64,000 bases of DNA from Lysobacterales bacterium. GTDB lineage: Bacteria > Pseudomonadota > Gammaproteobacteria > Xanthomonadales > SZUA-38. Under the pieces are notes generated by a model that saw only the letters and a list, made by a program, of their open reading frames with translations, was not told where the DNA came from and did no database searches. The translations under genes and the position numbers were made by a program. Where the stretch lies: assembly GCA_030065125.1 (NCBI GenBank), contig JASJDM010000012.1, forward strand, positions 84,718 through 148,717, in the 5' to 3' direction. Of the stretch, positions 16,482-24,828 are shown one piece after another. The first letter of the stretch is position 1. The number at the start of each line of letters is the position of its first letter.

Positions 16482-18046
16482 GGGTCCAGCAGGCGGCGGA
16501 GGCTGTCCAGGCGGTCGCCATACCGTTTCCAGCGGCCTATGGACGTGGCATAGATCGGCTGGCGCACCTGCACTGAGCTGGCCGTGGACACGGGCGACGG
16601 ATTGTCCTGGAAATGCAGGCAGGCATCGTTCCAGTCCAGGTCGCAGAACGCAAGCAGCGAGCGCGTTTGCGACTCCTGGTCCCGCACCACGTCTTCGTAC
16701 CGCACTTCCATGAAGGATTCGGCGGGCAGCTGGGTGCGCCAATGGGCCAGCAGATGGTCAAATGCCTGGTAGTAGCGCCCGGTATCGAGAATATCCAGCG
16801 AGTAGTTGTAGTAGGAAAATCCCGTGGAAAAAAGCTGGCGAAAGTTCGACAGGCAGCTGTCCAGGGGGTCACGCCGCAGGGCGATGATGCGGGCGCTGGG
16901 CAGTGCCCGCTGGATCAGGCCCGCGTAAAAAAAATTCAGCGGCATCTTGTCGGTGAAGCGGGGGGCACCCCGGGCCAGGGTCCGGGTTCTGGACACATAG
17001 TCTCTTCCCAGTTGGACCAGGGCGCCAGCATCGGCCCGGGTTGCGCGTGACAGGGTCGGCGGGTCCAGTACCCGGTTGGACTCGGTGCCGGCTTGAGTTT
17101 TCACCAGTCCCGCAAAGGTATTGAGTTCCCCGGCGGAGATCACGTCGGGATGGCTGGACAGGATGCGATCCACCAGGGTGGTCCCCGTTCGGGGCAGGCC
17201 GATGATAAAGATTGGCGAATCCTCGTCGTCTGCCCGAATTCCGCTCTGGTCCACAGTCTTTGCTGCGGCGTCAAACAGCTCCAGATCGTTTTTGACGTCG
17301 TAGGCCAGCGCCTCCCGCTTGGACCGCTTGGCATTCACCAGCCAGTCGAAACTCTCCGGGTAGCGGTCCAGATCCTCCAGGGTCTTGGCGATGGCGTGGC
17401 CAAAGTGTAACGCTGCATCGGGATTACCGGCATGAGCCTCAAACAAGGATTCCAGGCGGTCCAGCATCTGGTTTTCGGGCGTCTGGCGGGACAGGCCCAC
17501 CAGCGAGGAATAAGCCCGGTAGTTGTCGGGTTGCCGGGCGATCGCCTGGCGATAGGCCTGCTCCGCTCGGGAGAACTGACCCGAGAACTGCAGCGAGGCG
17601 CCCAGGTTGTAGTGGAAGTTGGCCGGTTCCGGATTCAGCGCCACGGCTTGTTCAAAAAATGGCACGGCTTTCTCGTGGAACCCGGTACGGCTGTAGATCA
17701 CCCCGACCATGTCGGCCGCGAAGGCTTCATCGATAGTCAGGCTTGCGGCCTCGTTAGCGCTCTGCAGGGCCTGCTCCTGCTGCCCGACGGTGACCTGGAA
17801 CTGCCCCAGGGCGGCCAGGTAGAACGGGTCTTGCGGGCAAAGCTCCCGGGCGCGGCACAGCAGTTCCCCGGCCTTCGCATAATTGTGGTGGTCCAGGGCG
17901 ATCCGGCCCAGCAGGAAGTAAGGGACCGGGTTGCCGATATCCTGGTGAATCAGCTTGATGGCCTCGGCATGGGCCGGCTCGTAACGGCCTGATTCGATCA
18001 GGGTAAGTCCGTGGCGCAACGCGGGTTCCATGTACTGGATTGTCAT
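16451..18046 (-). CDS. TPR-containing sulfotransferase
   Basis: 531 residues from ATG 18046 (the frame extends to a TTG at 18067; no start has a clear ribosome binding site). The N-terminal half is a TPR array (repeats around YFLLGRIALDHHNYAKAGELL, AADMVGVIYSRTGFHEKAV, FHYNLGASLQFSGQFSRAEQA). The C-terminal half is a sulfotransferase: the 5'-phosphosulfate loop PIFIIGLPRTGTTLVDRIL and the 3'-phosphate motif IIALRRDPLDSCLSNFRQLF bind PAPS, and W..HWR and RYEDVVRD fit the family. It would transfer sulfate to a small molecule, glycan or protein tyrosine. It is divergent from the TonB-dependent receptor, an arrangement I recall from marine proteobacteria, which hints at a joint role. Ends convergent with the DUF917 gene. 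Confidence 0.88.
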   Translation of the reverse strand: MTIQYMEPALRHGLTLIESGRYEPAHAEAIKLIHQDIGNPVPYFLLGRIALDHHNYAKAGELLCRARELCPQDPFYLAALGQFQVTVGQQEQALQSANEAASLTIDEAFAADMVGVIYSRTGFHEKAVPFFEQAVALNPEPANFHYNLGASLQFSGQFSRAEQAYRQAIARQPDNYRAYSSLVGLSRQTPENQMLDRLESLFEAHAGNPDAALHFGHAIAKTLEDLDRYPESFDWLVNAKRSKREALAYDVKNDLELFDAAAKTVDQSGIRADDEDSPIFIIGLPRTGTTLVDRILSSHPDVISAGELNTFAGLVKTQAGTESNRVLDPPTLSRATRADAGALVQLGRDYVSRTRTLARGAPRFTDKMPLNFFYAGLIQRALPSARIIALRRDPLDSCLSNFRQLFSTGFSYYNYSLDILDTGRYYQAFDHLLAHWRTQLPAESFMEVRYEDVVRDQESQTRSLLAFCDLDWNDACLHFQDNPSPVSTASSVQVRQPIYATSIGRWKRYGDRLDSLRRLLDPQDSISSSGT

Positions 18047-18176
18047 AAAAACGTTCGGGGCGAACAACAGGCAACGAATATCCTCCCGTTGGCCCGGCAG
18101 ATTTCAGTAACTCTTTTTGCCGTGAATATGATATTGATAAGCGCATCGTTTGAAGCTCGACACCGGAGGAGTGGTC

Positions 18177-20654
18177 ATGCCCCAACGAAAGCGCCGTCAC
18201 AAGAACGTCAGGAGAAAATCCCGCCGCCATATGAAGGCTTCCGTCAGCCTGATTGCGATTCCCGTTGGCCTGGGCTGCTTCACACCGGCCTACACCCAGG
18301 TTCTTGAGGAAGTCCTGGTTACCGCAACTCGCCGGGCCGAGTCTGTACAGGACATTCCGGTCAACATCGCGGCTGTGGGCGGGGCCCAGCTCGAGCAGCA
18401 GGGTTTCGGTGACCTGTCCGAGATGGTGGCATTCGTGCCCGGCATGAACGTGGTGGACCAGGGTGGCCGCGACGGCAACCGTATTGTCGTTCGCGGGCTC
18501 AATGCAGATCCCGTCAGCAACTCATTCGGCCAGGAAAACGGCGGCGGAACCGTCGCTACCTACGTGGGCGAGATTCCGCTGTTCGTGGATCTGCGATTGA
18601 ACGACCTGGAGCGGGTAGAGGTGCTGCTGGGTCCCCAGGGCACGCTGTACGGCGCGGGTACCATGGGCGGCGCCATTCGCTACATCCCCAAGAAACCCGA
18701 TTTCAGCGGACAGTTTTTTGACGTGCGGTCCGACATCTACAGTTATGACGAGGGCAGCGGCCTCAGCACAGACGTCGGACTGACTTTCAACTACCCGATC
18801 TCTGACACTTTCGCAATCCGCGCGTCAATCGACCGGCTGGATGATCAGGGCTTTATTGACTACCCGTTTGTGGTCCAGCAGCCTGGGGTATCGAATCCCG
18901 ACCCGGACTTTTCCGACCCGGCGGACCGGGCCGCCAATTTCAATCCACTGTCGGATGTCAACACCGAGGAGGTGCTGTCCGGCCGCATCGCCGCCCGCTG
19001 GCAGCCCACCGATACCGTGGACGCCACGCTGACCTACTACTTCCAGCAAACTGAACATGGCGGCCGTTCGGTGTCGGGCCAGCGCGGAACGGTCCCCGCC
19101 GGCGAGTATGACTCTCCGTTCCGGGTGCCTGAACCCAACGATCGTGACACCGAATTGCTGGCCCTGGAAATCACCGCCGACCTGGGGTTTGCCGAGCTGA
19201 CGTCCGCCACGGGCCTGGCCAACTATGAAGAGGCCGGCCAGCGGGACCAGACCGACCTGCTGATTACCCTGGAATACAGCTACGAGACGTTTCCAACCTT
19301 TACGGCGTTCACCTTCGAAGACGAGGAAGCCGAGATCTTCAACCAGGAACTCCGGCTGGTGTCCAGTTCCGACGGGCCCCTCAACTGGATCGTCGGCGCG
19401 TTCTACAACGTCAACGAATACGACGCCCTGTCCTCGGAGTTCACGCCCGGATACGGCGCTTTTGTCGGTCCGGACTTCCGCCAGGATCTGAACGACCTTG
19501 AATATTTCGAGGTGGATCGCACCGAGCTCAAGGAATTTGCGGTCTTCGGCGAGGTCAGCTACGACCTGACGGAGCACTGGACCATCACCCTGGGTGCCCG
19601 CTACTACGACTACACCTACGATACGTACAACGCGACCGAGTTTCCCTACTTCACGACCCCGGAGACCTTCCAGCCTTTCCCGCTCAGTGAAATTGGCCAG
19701 TTTCCGCTCTCGCGCAACCAGGAATTCGACGGCGACCTGTACAAGCTCAACGCGGCCTATGCTTTTGACAACGGCAACACCGCCTACTTCACCTTCAGCC
19801 AGGGCTACCGGGTAGGTGCATCCAACGGCGGGGAGCCCTGTCCCGATGTGTTCGTGCCGGGCAACCAGTCCCTGTGCCTGCTGGCGCCAGGGCAGCAGTT
19901 CGGCCCCAATCCCGGTGACATCGCCCAGATCAACGAACGGGAGTATTTCCCGGACACCGTGGATAACTGGGAGATCGGCCTGAAGACCACCTGGCTGGAC
20001 GGGGCCCTGACCGTGAACGGCTCGGTGTTTTTCATCGACTGGGAAAACCCCCAGGTCGCCTCGGCCTCGGTCAACGCCGGCACTAACATCACGGTGAACG
20101 CAGGCGCCGCGGAAACCAAAGGATTCGATGTGGCCGTCAACTGGCTGGCCAGCGAAAACCTCAGCATCAGGGGAAGCTTCAGCTACACCAATGCTGAACT
20201 TACAGAGGGCGTTCCCTCGTTGATTCGAACCATCTCGCCGCCCGGATTCGGTACCGCCTTCGAAGACGGGCAGGCCGGCGATCAGCTGCCGGGCTCTCCA
20301 GAAACCCAGTTCTCCTTCTTTGCCAGCTACCGCTACCCGCTGTCCAGCGGCAACACCCTGGTGTTCGACGGCGGCTATGCCTGGCAGGACGAGGTGCTTT
20401 CACTGACCGGCGCCCGTGGAAACAGTCTGACCCTGCCGGATTACGGCCGGGCCAACGTTGCGGTCGCGTATGAAGCGACCAACTGGACCGTGACCGGCTA
20501 TGTTGACAATCTGTTCGACGAATACACGGAATCCAGCGTGTTCAATACGCCGCTGTACAACCAGACCGTGAGCGGTGCCAACGTGCGCTATTACCGGACC
20601 AATGTACTGGCGCCGCGCTCGTACGGGCTTCGGTTCCGGTATTCCTTCGAGTGA
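18177..20654 (+). CDS. TonB-dependent outer-membrane receptor
   Basis: 825 residues from ATG 18177, which follows GGAGGA eight bases upstream. The signal peptide is long and basic (RRHKNVRRKSRRHMKASVSLIAIPVGLGC). The TonB box is LEEVLVTATRR directly after cleavage. The plug domain has SVQDIPVNIAAVGGAQLEQ, IVVRGLNADPV and VEVLLGPQGTLYGAGTMGGAIRYI. The 22-strand barrel follows and ends RYSFE with a terminal aromatic strand, preceded by VTGYVDNLFDEYTESS. The type resembles receptors for large unknown ligands rather than a defined siderophore; no iron-related gene lies nearby. The divergent sulfotransferase is the only contextual clue. A terminator follows. Confidence 0.93.
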   Translation: MPQRKRRHKNVRRKSRRHMKASVSLIAIPVGLGCFTPAYTQVLEEVLVTATRRAESVQDIPVNIAAVGGAQLEQQGFGDLSEMVAFVPGMNVVDQGGRDGNRIVVRGLNADPVSNSFGQENGGGTVATYVGEIPLFVDLRLNDLERVEVLLGPQGTLYGAGTMGGAIRYIPKKPDFSGQFFDVRSDIYSYDEGSGLSTDVGLTFNYPISDTFAIRASIDRLDDQGFIDYPFVVQQPGVSNPDPDFSDPADRAANFNPLSDVNTEEVLSGRIAARWQPTDTVDATLTYYFQQTEHGGRSVSGQRGTVPAGEYDSPFRVPEPNDRDTELLALEITADLGFAELTSATGLANYEEAGQRDQTDLLITLEYSYETFPTFTAFTFEDEEAEIFNQELRLVSSSDGPLNWIVGAFYNVNEYDALSSEFTPGYGAFVGPDFRQDLNDLEYFEVDRTELKEFAVFGEVSYDLTEHWTITLGARYYDYTYDTYNATEFPYFTTPETFQPFPLSEIGQFPLSRNQEFDGDLYKLNAAYAFDNGNTAYFTFSQGYRVGASNGGEPCPDVFVPGNQSLCLLAPGQQFGPNPGDIAQINEREYFPDTVDNWEIGLKTTWLDGALTVNGSVFFIDWENPQVASASVNAGTNITVNAGAAETKGFDVAVNWLASENLSIRGSFSYTNAELTEGVPSLIRTISPPGFGTAFEDGQAGDQLPGSPETQFSFFASYRYPLSSGNTLVFDGGYAWQDEVLSLTGARGNSLTLPDYGRANVAVAYEATNWTVTGYVDNLFDEYTESSVFNTPLYNQTVSGANVRYYRTNVLAPRSYGLRFRYSFE

Positions 20655-20679
20655 CAGGCCTGGGGATTGACTGTCAGCC

Positions 20680-20712
20680 AAAAACGGCCGTGCTTTCGAC
20701 GGCCGTTTTTTC
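20680..20712 (+). terminator. Intrinsic terminator after the TonB-dependent receptor
   Basis: AAAACGGCCG at 20681-20690 pairs with CGGCCGTTTT at 20700-20709 around a TGCTTTCGA loop and is followed by T residues. It lies 26 bases after the receptor stop. Confidence 0.9.
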
Positions 20713-20849
20713 ATTCGATCTGGCGGTCCCGCCTGGTCCCTGACCCGGGCGTTCGATGAGGCAGCCCGCTTCGCCGCCGGAATACTGTTTGCCCAATCAA
20801 GAATGGTCTAACATGCAAACAGGGAACGGGATGCTTTCTCTTGGATAGC

Positions 20850-21488
20850 ATGGACCACGAAAAACGTCGCCTGGACGTGCTGAAATCTTATGATTTGCTG
20901 GACACGCCGGCAGAAAAGGTCTTTGACGATCTGACCGCGCTGGCGGCGACTCTGTGCCAGGTACCCATCAGCCTGGTCAGCCTGGTGGATCAGCACCGCC
21001 AGTGGTTCAAATCCCGCCAGGGCCTGGACGCCACGGAAACACCGCGGGACATGGCTTTCTGCCACCACGCCATCCGCCGGGACGAGGTGATGGTGGTGGA
21101 AGATGCGACCAACGACCCGCGTTTCGAAGACAATCCTCTGGTGACCGGAGATCCCAATATCCGGTTTTATGCCGGGGCACCGCTCGAGATGGAAAGTGGC
21201 TACAGGATTGGAACGCTTTGCGTGATCGATCAGGTACCTCGCTCCCTTGACGATGACCAGCTGCGGGCACTCGAGGTGCTGAGAAATGCAGTGGTTGCCC
21301 ATGTCGAACTGCGTGGTGCCAGGCTGGTGACCATCTGTGCCTGGTGCTCGAATATGCTGCGGGACGAACACACGGGTCGCCATACGGACTGGCAGTCCTG
21401 GCAGAAGTATCTTGCAGACACCTGTTCTGTCACTCATGGCATCTGCCCCAGGTGCCTGGAGCTGCAGCGCCAGAAGCTGTCACCCTGA
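20850..21488 (+). CDS. GAF-domain protein with C-terminal Cys4 motif
   Basis: 212 residues from ATG 20850 (TTG 20841 also possible). Residues 1-155 form a GAF sensor domain of the type often fused to kinases or diguanylate cyclases: RLDVLKSYDLLDTPAEKVFDDL, ISLVSLVDQHRQWFKSR, CHHAI, FYAGAPLEM and RIGTLCVIDQVPR. The tail carries ICAWCSNML then GICPRCLE, a CxxC...CxxC pair with a conserved Trp between. The same tail (CxxCKxIR...W...SHGICPxC) occurs at the ends of some signalling proteins. It probably binds a metal or senses redox; no output domain is present, so it may act on a partner. It stands alone between a terminator and the convergent beta-helix gene. Confidence 0.8.
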   Translation: MDHEKRRLDVLKSYDLLDTPAEKVFDDLTALAATLCQVPISLVSLVDQHRQWFKSRQGLDATETPRDMAFCHHAIRRDEVMVVEDATNDPRFEDNPLVTGDPNIRFYAGAPLEMESGYRIGTLCVIDQVPRSLDDDQLRALEVLRNAVVAHVELRGARLVTICAWCSNMLRDEHTGRHTDWQSWQKYLADTCSVTHGICPRCLELQRQKLSP

Positions 21489-21564
21489 ACCCGACGACCT
21501 GACGCGCATCATTTTTGCCCTAAGTGGACTCGGGGGAGCCCGCCCAGCGGACTCCCCCGGCGGA

Positions 21565-24500
21565 TTATTGCGGCAGGTAATCCTCGATGGGGTTGGTCAG
21601 GGGATGGGTGTCAGCGGGCTCCACGCCGGGCAGGGCATATGGCGTATCGCCGACGCCGTCACCGTCGCTGTCGACCGGATTGCCATAGCTGTAGTAGTTA
21701 CCCATGACCGAGGTGAACGGGGCACCGTCGAACAGGTAGTCCAGGGAGGCGTCAGACTGCCACAGGTTGCTGGAGCCGTTGTTGCTGCAGACGTCCACGG
21801 TGTAGCTGACAAAGCTGTTGCGGAACAGGTGGTTGTCGGAGGATGCCCGCATCTCAATCTGGCAGCGCTTGATACCGGAGACCTTTGATCGCGTTTCGTT
21901 GCCGAAGAACACGTTGCCCGTTGAGCCGTAGAACTCAACGCCGCGGTAGTTGAAGTTGAAGCTGTTGCCCGACAGCTGGTTGTCATGGGCAAAATTCAAC
22001 TTGATGCCCCGGGAGCCGTTGAGACTGCAGCTGTTGTCCGTCACCGTGGCGACGCTGGAATCGTTCAGGTAAAGCCCGATGTGGTCATTGCCGTCGCAGG
22101 TGTTGCCGCTGACCGTGGCGAAATCCGACTGGTAGATCACCATGCCGGTCACGCCATTGTCCGACACAAAATTGTCGGTCAGGATTGGCGTGGGCGATTC
22201 GTCCACGCTGATGCCAGTAGACAGATTCAGCAGGCAGCTGTTGCCCTGCAGGCTGGTGCTGTCGCTCTGGTCCACTTCCACTCCGGATTCGTCGTTGTTG
22301 CTGCAGTTGTTGTCCGACACGATATTTCCCGGAGACTGGAACAGCCGGATGCCGTCGCGGTTGTAGCGAACCGTGTTGTTGTTCACCAGGTTGCCACTGC
22401 CGGCGCTGATGGAGACACCTCCGAATCCCTGCTGTTCGATGATGCTGTCCACAAACTCGCTGTTGCTGGTGGACTCGGCGCGGATGCCGTAGAGGCTGGG
22501 TACCTGGCAGACCAGGCCGGACACCACAATGTTGCTGGCCCCGGCGATACGAATGCCGGAGTGATTGCGGTTGCTCGAATCAAAGCCGCAGCGATTGTCG
22601 ATGGCCATCCCGCCGTCGGAGCCTGGGGCGAAGTAAATCCCGGCCCGGCCATAGGTAAGGGCACCGTAGACGTCGAAGCCATGGATGGTGACGTCCGGCG
22701 CGGACACGAAGAATACATTGCCACCCGTGGTGCTGACCACGGCCGTTGACAGATAGCCATTGACGGACTGGATGGCGACCGGTTTGTCGACCACAACGTT
22801 TTCCGGGTAGACCCCGTCATCGACAAATATGGTGGCGCCGGGCGCCGCGGCGTCCACCGCCTGCTGGATGGTCGGGTATTCCGTCGGCACGGCAAGGGTG
22901 GTGACCGGCGTGGCGTCAAACACCAGTCCGGTGATGTCGCTGTCGATCAGGGTCACCGGCTGGGATGGAGGCAGCAGCTGGTATCCGGCCAAAGTGGCAC
23001 TGACCTGGTAGCTGCCGGGGAGCAGCTGGCCAAAAGCAAAATAACCAAAGGCGTCGGTCACGGTCTGCTGGGCTGATGGGCCGGACAGCCCGACAGTCAC
23101 GTCACCCAGGCCGCTGCCCTCCGCCAGGACCACGCCGGCAATCCAGTAGCCGGGTTCGGTACTGAAGCTCCAGGTGACGGGGAATGCCAGCGGGTTGCCG
23201 GCCAGGTCCGTGGCGGCCGTGCTGACCTGGGCGGTATATGTCTCGTTTAAATTGAGTGCCGCGTCCGGCACGAAGCTGGCGGAGGTGTCCCCGGCGATGA
23301 CGGTGCCGGCCACCGGTCCGGCCGCGGCGCTGAGGGTGAAAGAGGCGGTGTTGAGGGTTGCCGCGTTCATGGATTCCGAGAACTGCACGGTAACCTGCAC
23401 GGTGCTGGTGACGTTCTGTTCGCCATTCGCGGGGAGGGTATTCACCACCACCGGCGCCGTGGTATCGGGAGCCGACCCCGTAGAGAAACTCCAGGCCACG
23501 AAGTCCTCCAGCGGGTTGCCCGCCAGGTCGGTGATCTCCGTGGTCAACGTCACCATGTAGGTGGTGTCGTATGCCAGCGGCTGCTTGGGCGTGAACACCG
23601 CGACGGATTCGCTGTGGGAAACCAGTCCATCGACAAAAGTACCGCCGTCGTCCACCGTGAAACTGCTGCCGTTCACCGTGAAGGCATCCACGGGCTCGGA
23701 AAAGGTCACGCTGACGGTGGTATTGGGCGCCACGTCCAGGGCGCCGATCAATGGTTCCGTGGACACCACCTGGGGCGGCGTCAGGTCCACGGCCTGGGCT
23801 GTGGTGAATGACCAGCCGTAGGGGGCAGACATGGGATTGCCAGCCAGGTCCGTGATGGCCGTGGACAGTTCAACCGTGTACAGGGAATCGTCGCGCAGCA
23901 GATCGCTGGGAACAAAGGTCAAGGTGTCTCCGGCCAGGTCATAAAGGCCGTCCAGTCGGGAGGGTCCGTCGAACACCGCCATTGCCGCGGACAGGTCCAT
24001 GGCGGGATCCAGCGCCTCGCTGAACGTGGCCATTACGGCGGTATTGACCGGCACGTCGACGGCGCCACCCTGAGGAGCCACGCTGGTGACCAAAGGCGGT
24101 TCGCTGTCACCGCCGGCAATGGCAACACGATAGTCTTCCACTTCACCCCAGGTGAAGGACCCGCAGAGCGGCGGCTGCCCGCCGTAGCGCATGGAGACCC
24201 GCATCCCGGTCACCCCGGCGTCGGTGGAGCTTGGAATCGTGACAGAGGTGGCAATGGTGCCGCGGGAACTGCCCGAATACACCAGTTCGTTGGCGTCGAA
24301 GGCCTGGTTGTGGTCCAGATCGATCCAGATGCGCCAGTATTCCGTGTAGGAACCGTAACGAAAGCCGGGGCGCAGGGTGATAGGGATCGGTCCCGTCTCG
24401 ACGGGAATGGGACTGGCGGAGAAGTCCGCGTAACCGCCGTTAGGTCCGGAGGTGTTGGTCACGCCATTGACGGTTACCTCGTCAATCCACTCATAGCTGA

Positions 24501-24606
24501 CCCGGTTGCCGCCGGAGGCACAGTAGGCCAGCGCCGAGGGTTGACAGCCAATAATCACCACCAGGCTCCACAGGGCCTGGGCCGCTAAACGCTGAAAAAT
24601 ACACAT
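21565..24606 (-). CDS. Large secreted protein: GEVED, Big_5 repeats, right-handed beta-helix
   Basis: 1013 residues. AAGGAG precedes a run of GTG-ATG-ATG-ATG codons (24615-24606); the third ATG, at 24606, has the best spacing. A signal peptide ends near ALA-YC. Residues 30-165 match the GEVED domain (WRIWIDLDHNQAFDANELV, WGEVEDYRV). Three Ig-like Big_5 repeats follow, each with FSE.(L/V/M), then AITDLAGNP and a WSF(T/S)T ending (about residues 175-500). Next come a carboxypeptidase-regulatory-like domain (IAGVVLAEGSGLGDVTVGL) and a NosD/pectate-lyase-like helix (PTIQQAVDAAAPGATIFVDDG, then many GNxC/NxxS coil repeats to the end). The function is probably surface adhesion or polysaccharide binding or cleavage; no catalytic residues can be named. 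It lacks the IFxDGFE tail. Confidence 0.85.
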   Translation of the reverse strand: MCIFQRLAAQALWSLVVIIGCQPSALAYCASGGNRVSYEWIDEVTVNGVTNTSGPNGGYADFSASPIPVETGPIPITLRPGFRYGSYTEYWRIWIDLDHNQAFDANELVYSGSSRGTIATSVTIPSSTDAGVTGMRVSMRYGGQPPLCGSFTWGEVEDYRVAIAGGDSEPPLVTSVAPQGGAVDVPVNTAVMATFSEALDPAMDLSAAMAVFDGPSRLDGLYDLAGDTLTFVPSDLLRDDSLYTVELSTAITDLAGNPMSAPYGWSFTTAQAVDLTPPQVVSTEPLIGALDVAPNTTVSVTFSEPVDAFTVNGSSFTVDDGGTFVDGLVSHSESVAVFTPKQPLAYDTTYMVTLTTEITDLAGNPLEDFVAWSFSTGSAPDTTAPVVVNTLPANGEQNVTSTVQVTVQFSESMNAATLNTASFTLSAAAGPVAGTVIAGDTSASFVPDAALNLNETYTAQVSTAATDLAGNPLAFPVTWSFSTEPGYWIAGVVLAEGSGLGDVTVGLSGPSAQQTVTDAFGYFAFGQLLPGSYQVSATLAGYQLLPPSQPVTLIDSDITGLVFDATPVTTLAVPTEYPTIQQAVDAAAPGATIFVDDGVYPENVVVDKPVAIQSVNGYLSTAVVSTTGGNVFFVSAPDVTIHGFDVYGALTYGRAGIYFAPGSDGGMAIDNRCGFDSSNRNHSGIRIAGASNIVVSGLVCQVPSLYGIRAESTSNSEFVDSIIEQQGFGGVSISAGSGNLVNNNTVRYNRDGIRLFQSPGNIVSDNNCSNNDESGVEVDQSDSTSLQGNSCLLNLSTGISVDESPTPILTDNFVSDNGVTGMVIYQSDFATVSGNTCDGNDHIGLYLNDSSVATVTDNSCSLNGSRGIKLNFAHDNQLSGNSFNFNYRGVEFYGSTGNVFFGNETRSKVSGIKRCQIEMRASSDNHLFRNSFVSYTVDVCSNNGSSNLWQSDASLDYLFDGAPFTSVMGNYYSYGNPVDSDGDGVGDTPYALPGVEPADTHPLTNPIEDYLPQ

Positions 24607-24766
24607 CATCATCACTCCTTGCCGAGGGTCGTCACAACCTGGCCCGGGGCTCTTCCACGGGCTGATAGCAGGGTAGTAAAGCGGGGCAGCGGCATCGTGG
24701 TGGAAGCGTCAACTGCCGGGCGGGGGCAACTTGACAATCTGTCCAGTGGGTTGAAGCGGGTGGGTC

Positions 24767-24820
24767 GGGCCGGTTGTCGGGCCGGTTTTCTAACCGGTTT
24801 TCTGGCCGGTTATTGGGCGG
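24767..24820. repeat. 12-bp tandem repeat, about 4.5 copies
   Basis: Successive units GGGCCGGTTGTC, GGGCCGGTTTTC, TAACCGGTTTTC, TGGCCGGTTATT and the partial GGGCGG repeat with a period of exactly 12 bases. CCGGTT is kept in the four full units. The array lies in the 222-base gap downstream of the membrane ATPase gene and upstream of the beta-helix gene; both are read on the minus strand. AACCGGTT palindromes could pair. Its role, if any, is unknown. Confidence 0.75.
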
Positions 24821-24828
24821 ATATGGAC

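Noticed and set aside
15684..16742. A 352-codon minus-strand open frame
   Set aside because: Antisense to the DUF917 gene, whose family motifs and coupling with the hydantoinase-like gene are clear.
18100..18145. Sigma-70 promoter for the TonB-dependent receptor
   Set aside because: AT-rich with TTGCCG and TGATAA-like hexamers, but the spacing is wrong (12 bases), so no promoter is claimed.
21565..24606. CRISPR-like or coding tandem repeats in the beta-helix gene
   Set aside because: The regularity is at protein level (coil repeats) and the DNA units diverge; no conserved direct repeat with spacers exists here or elsewhere in the window.
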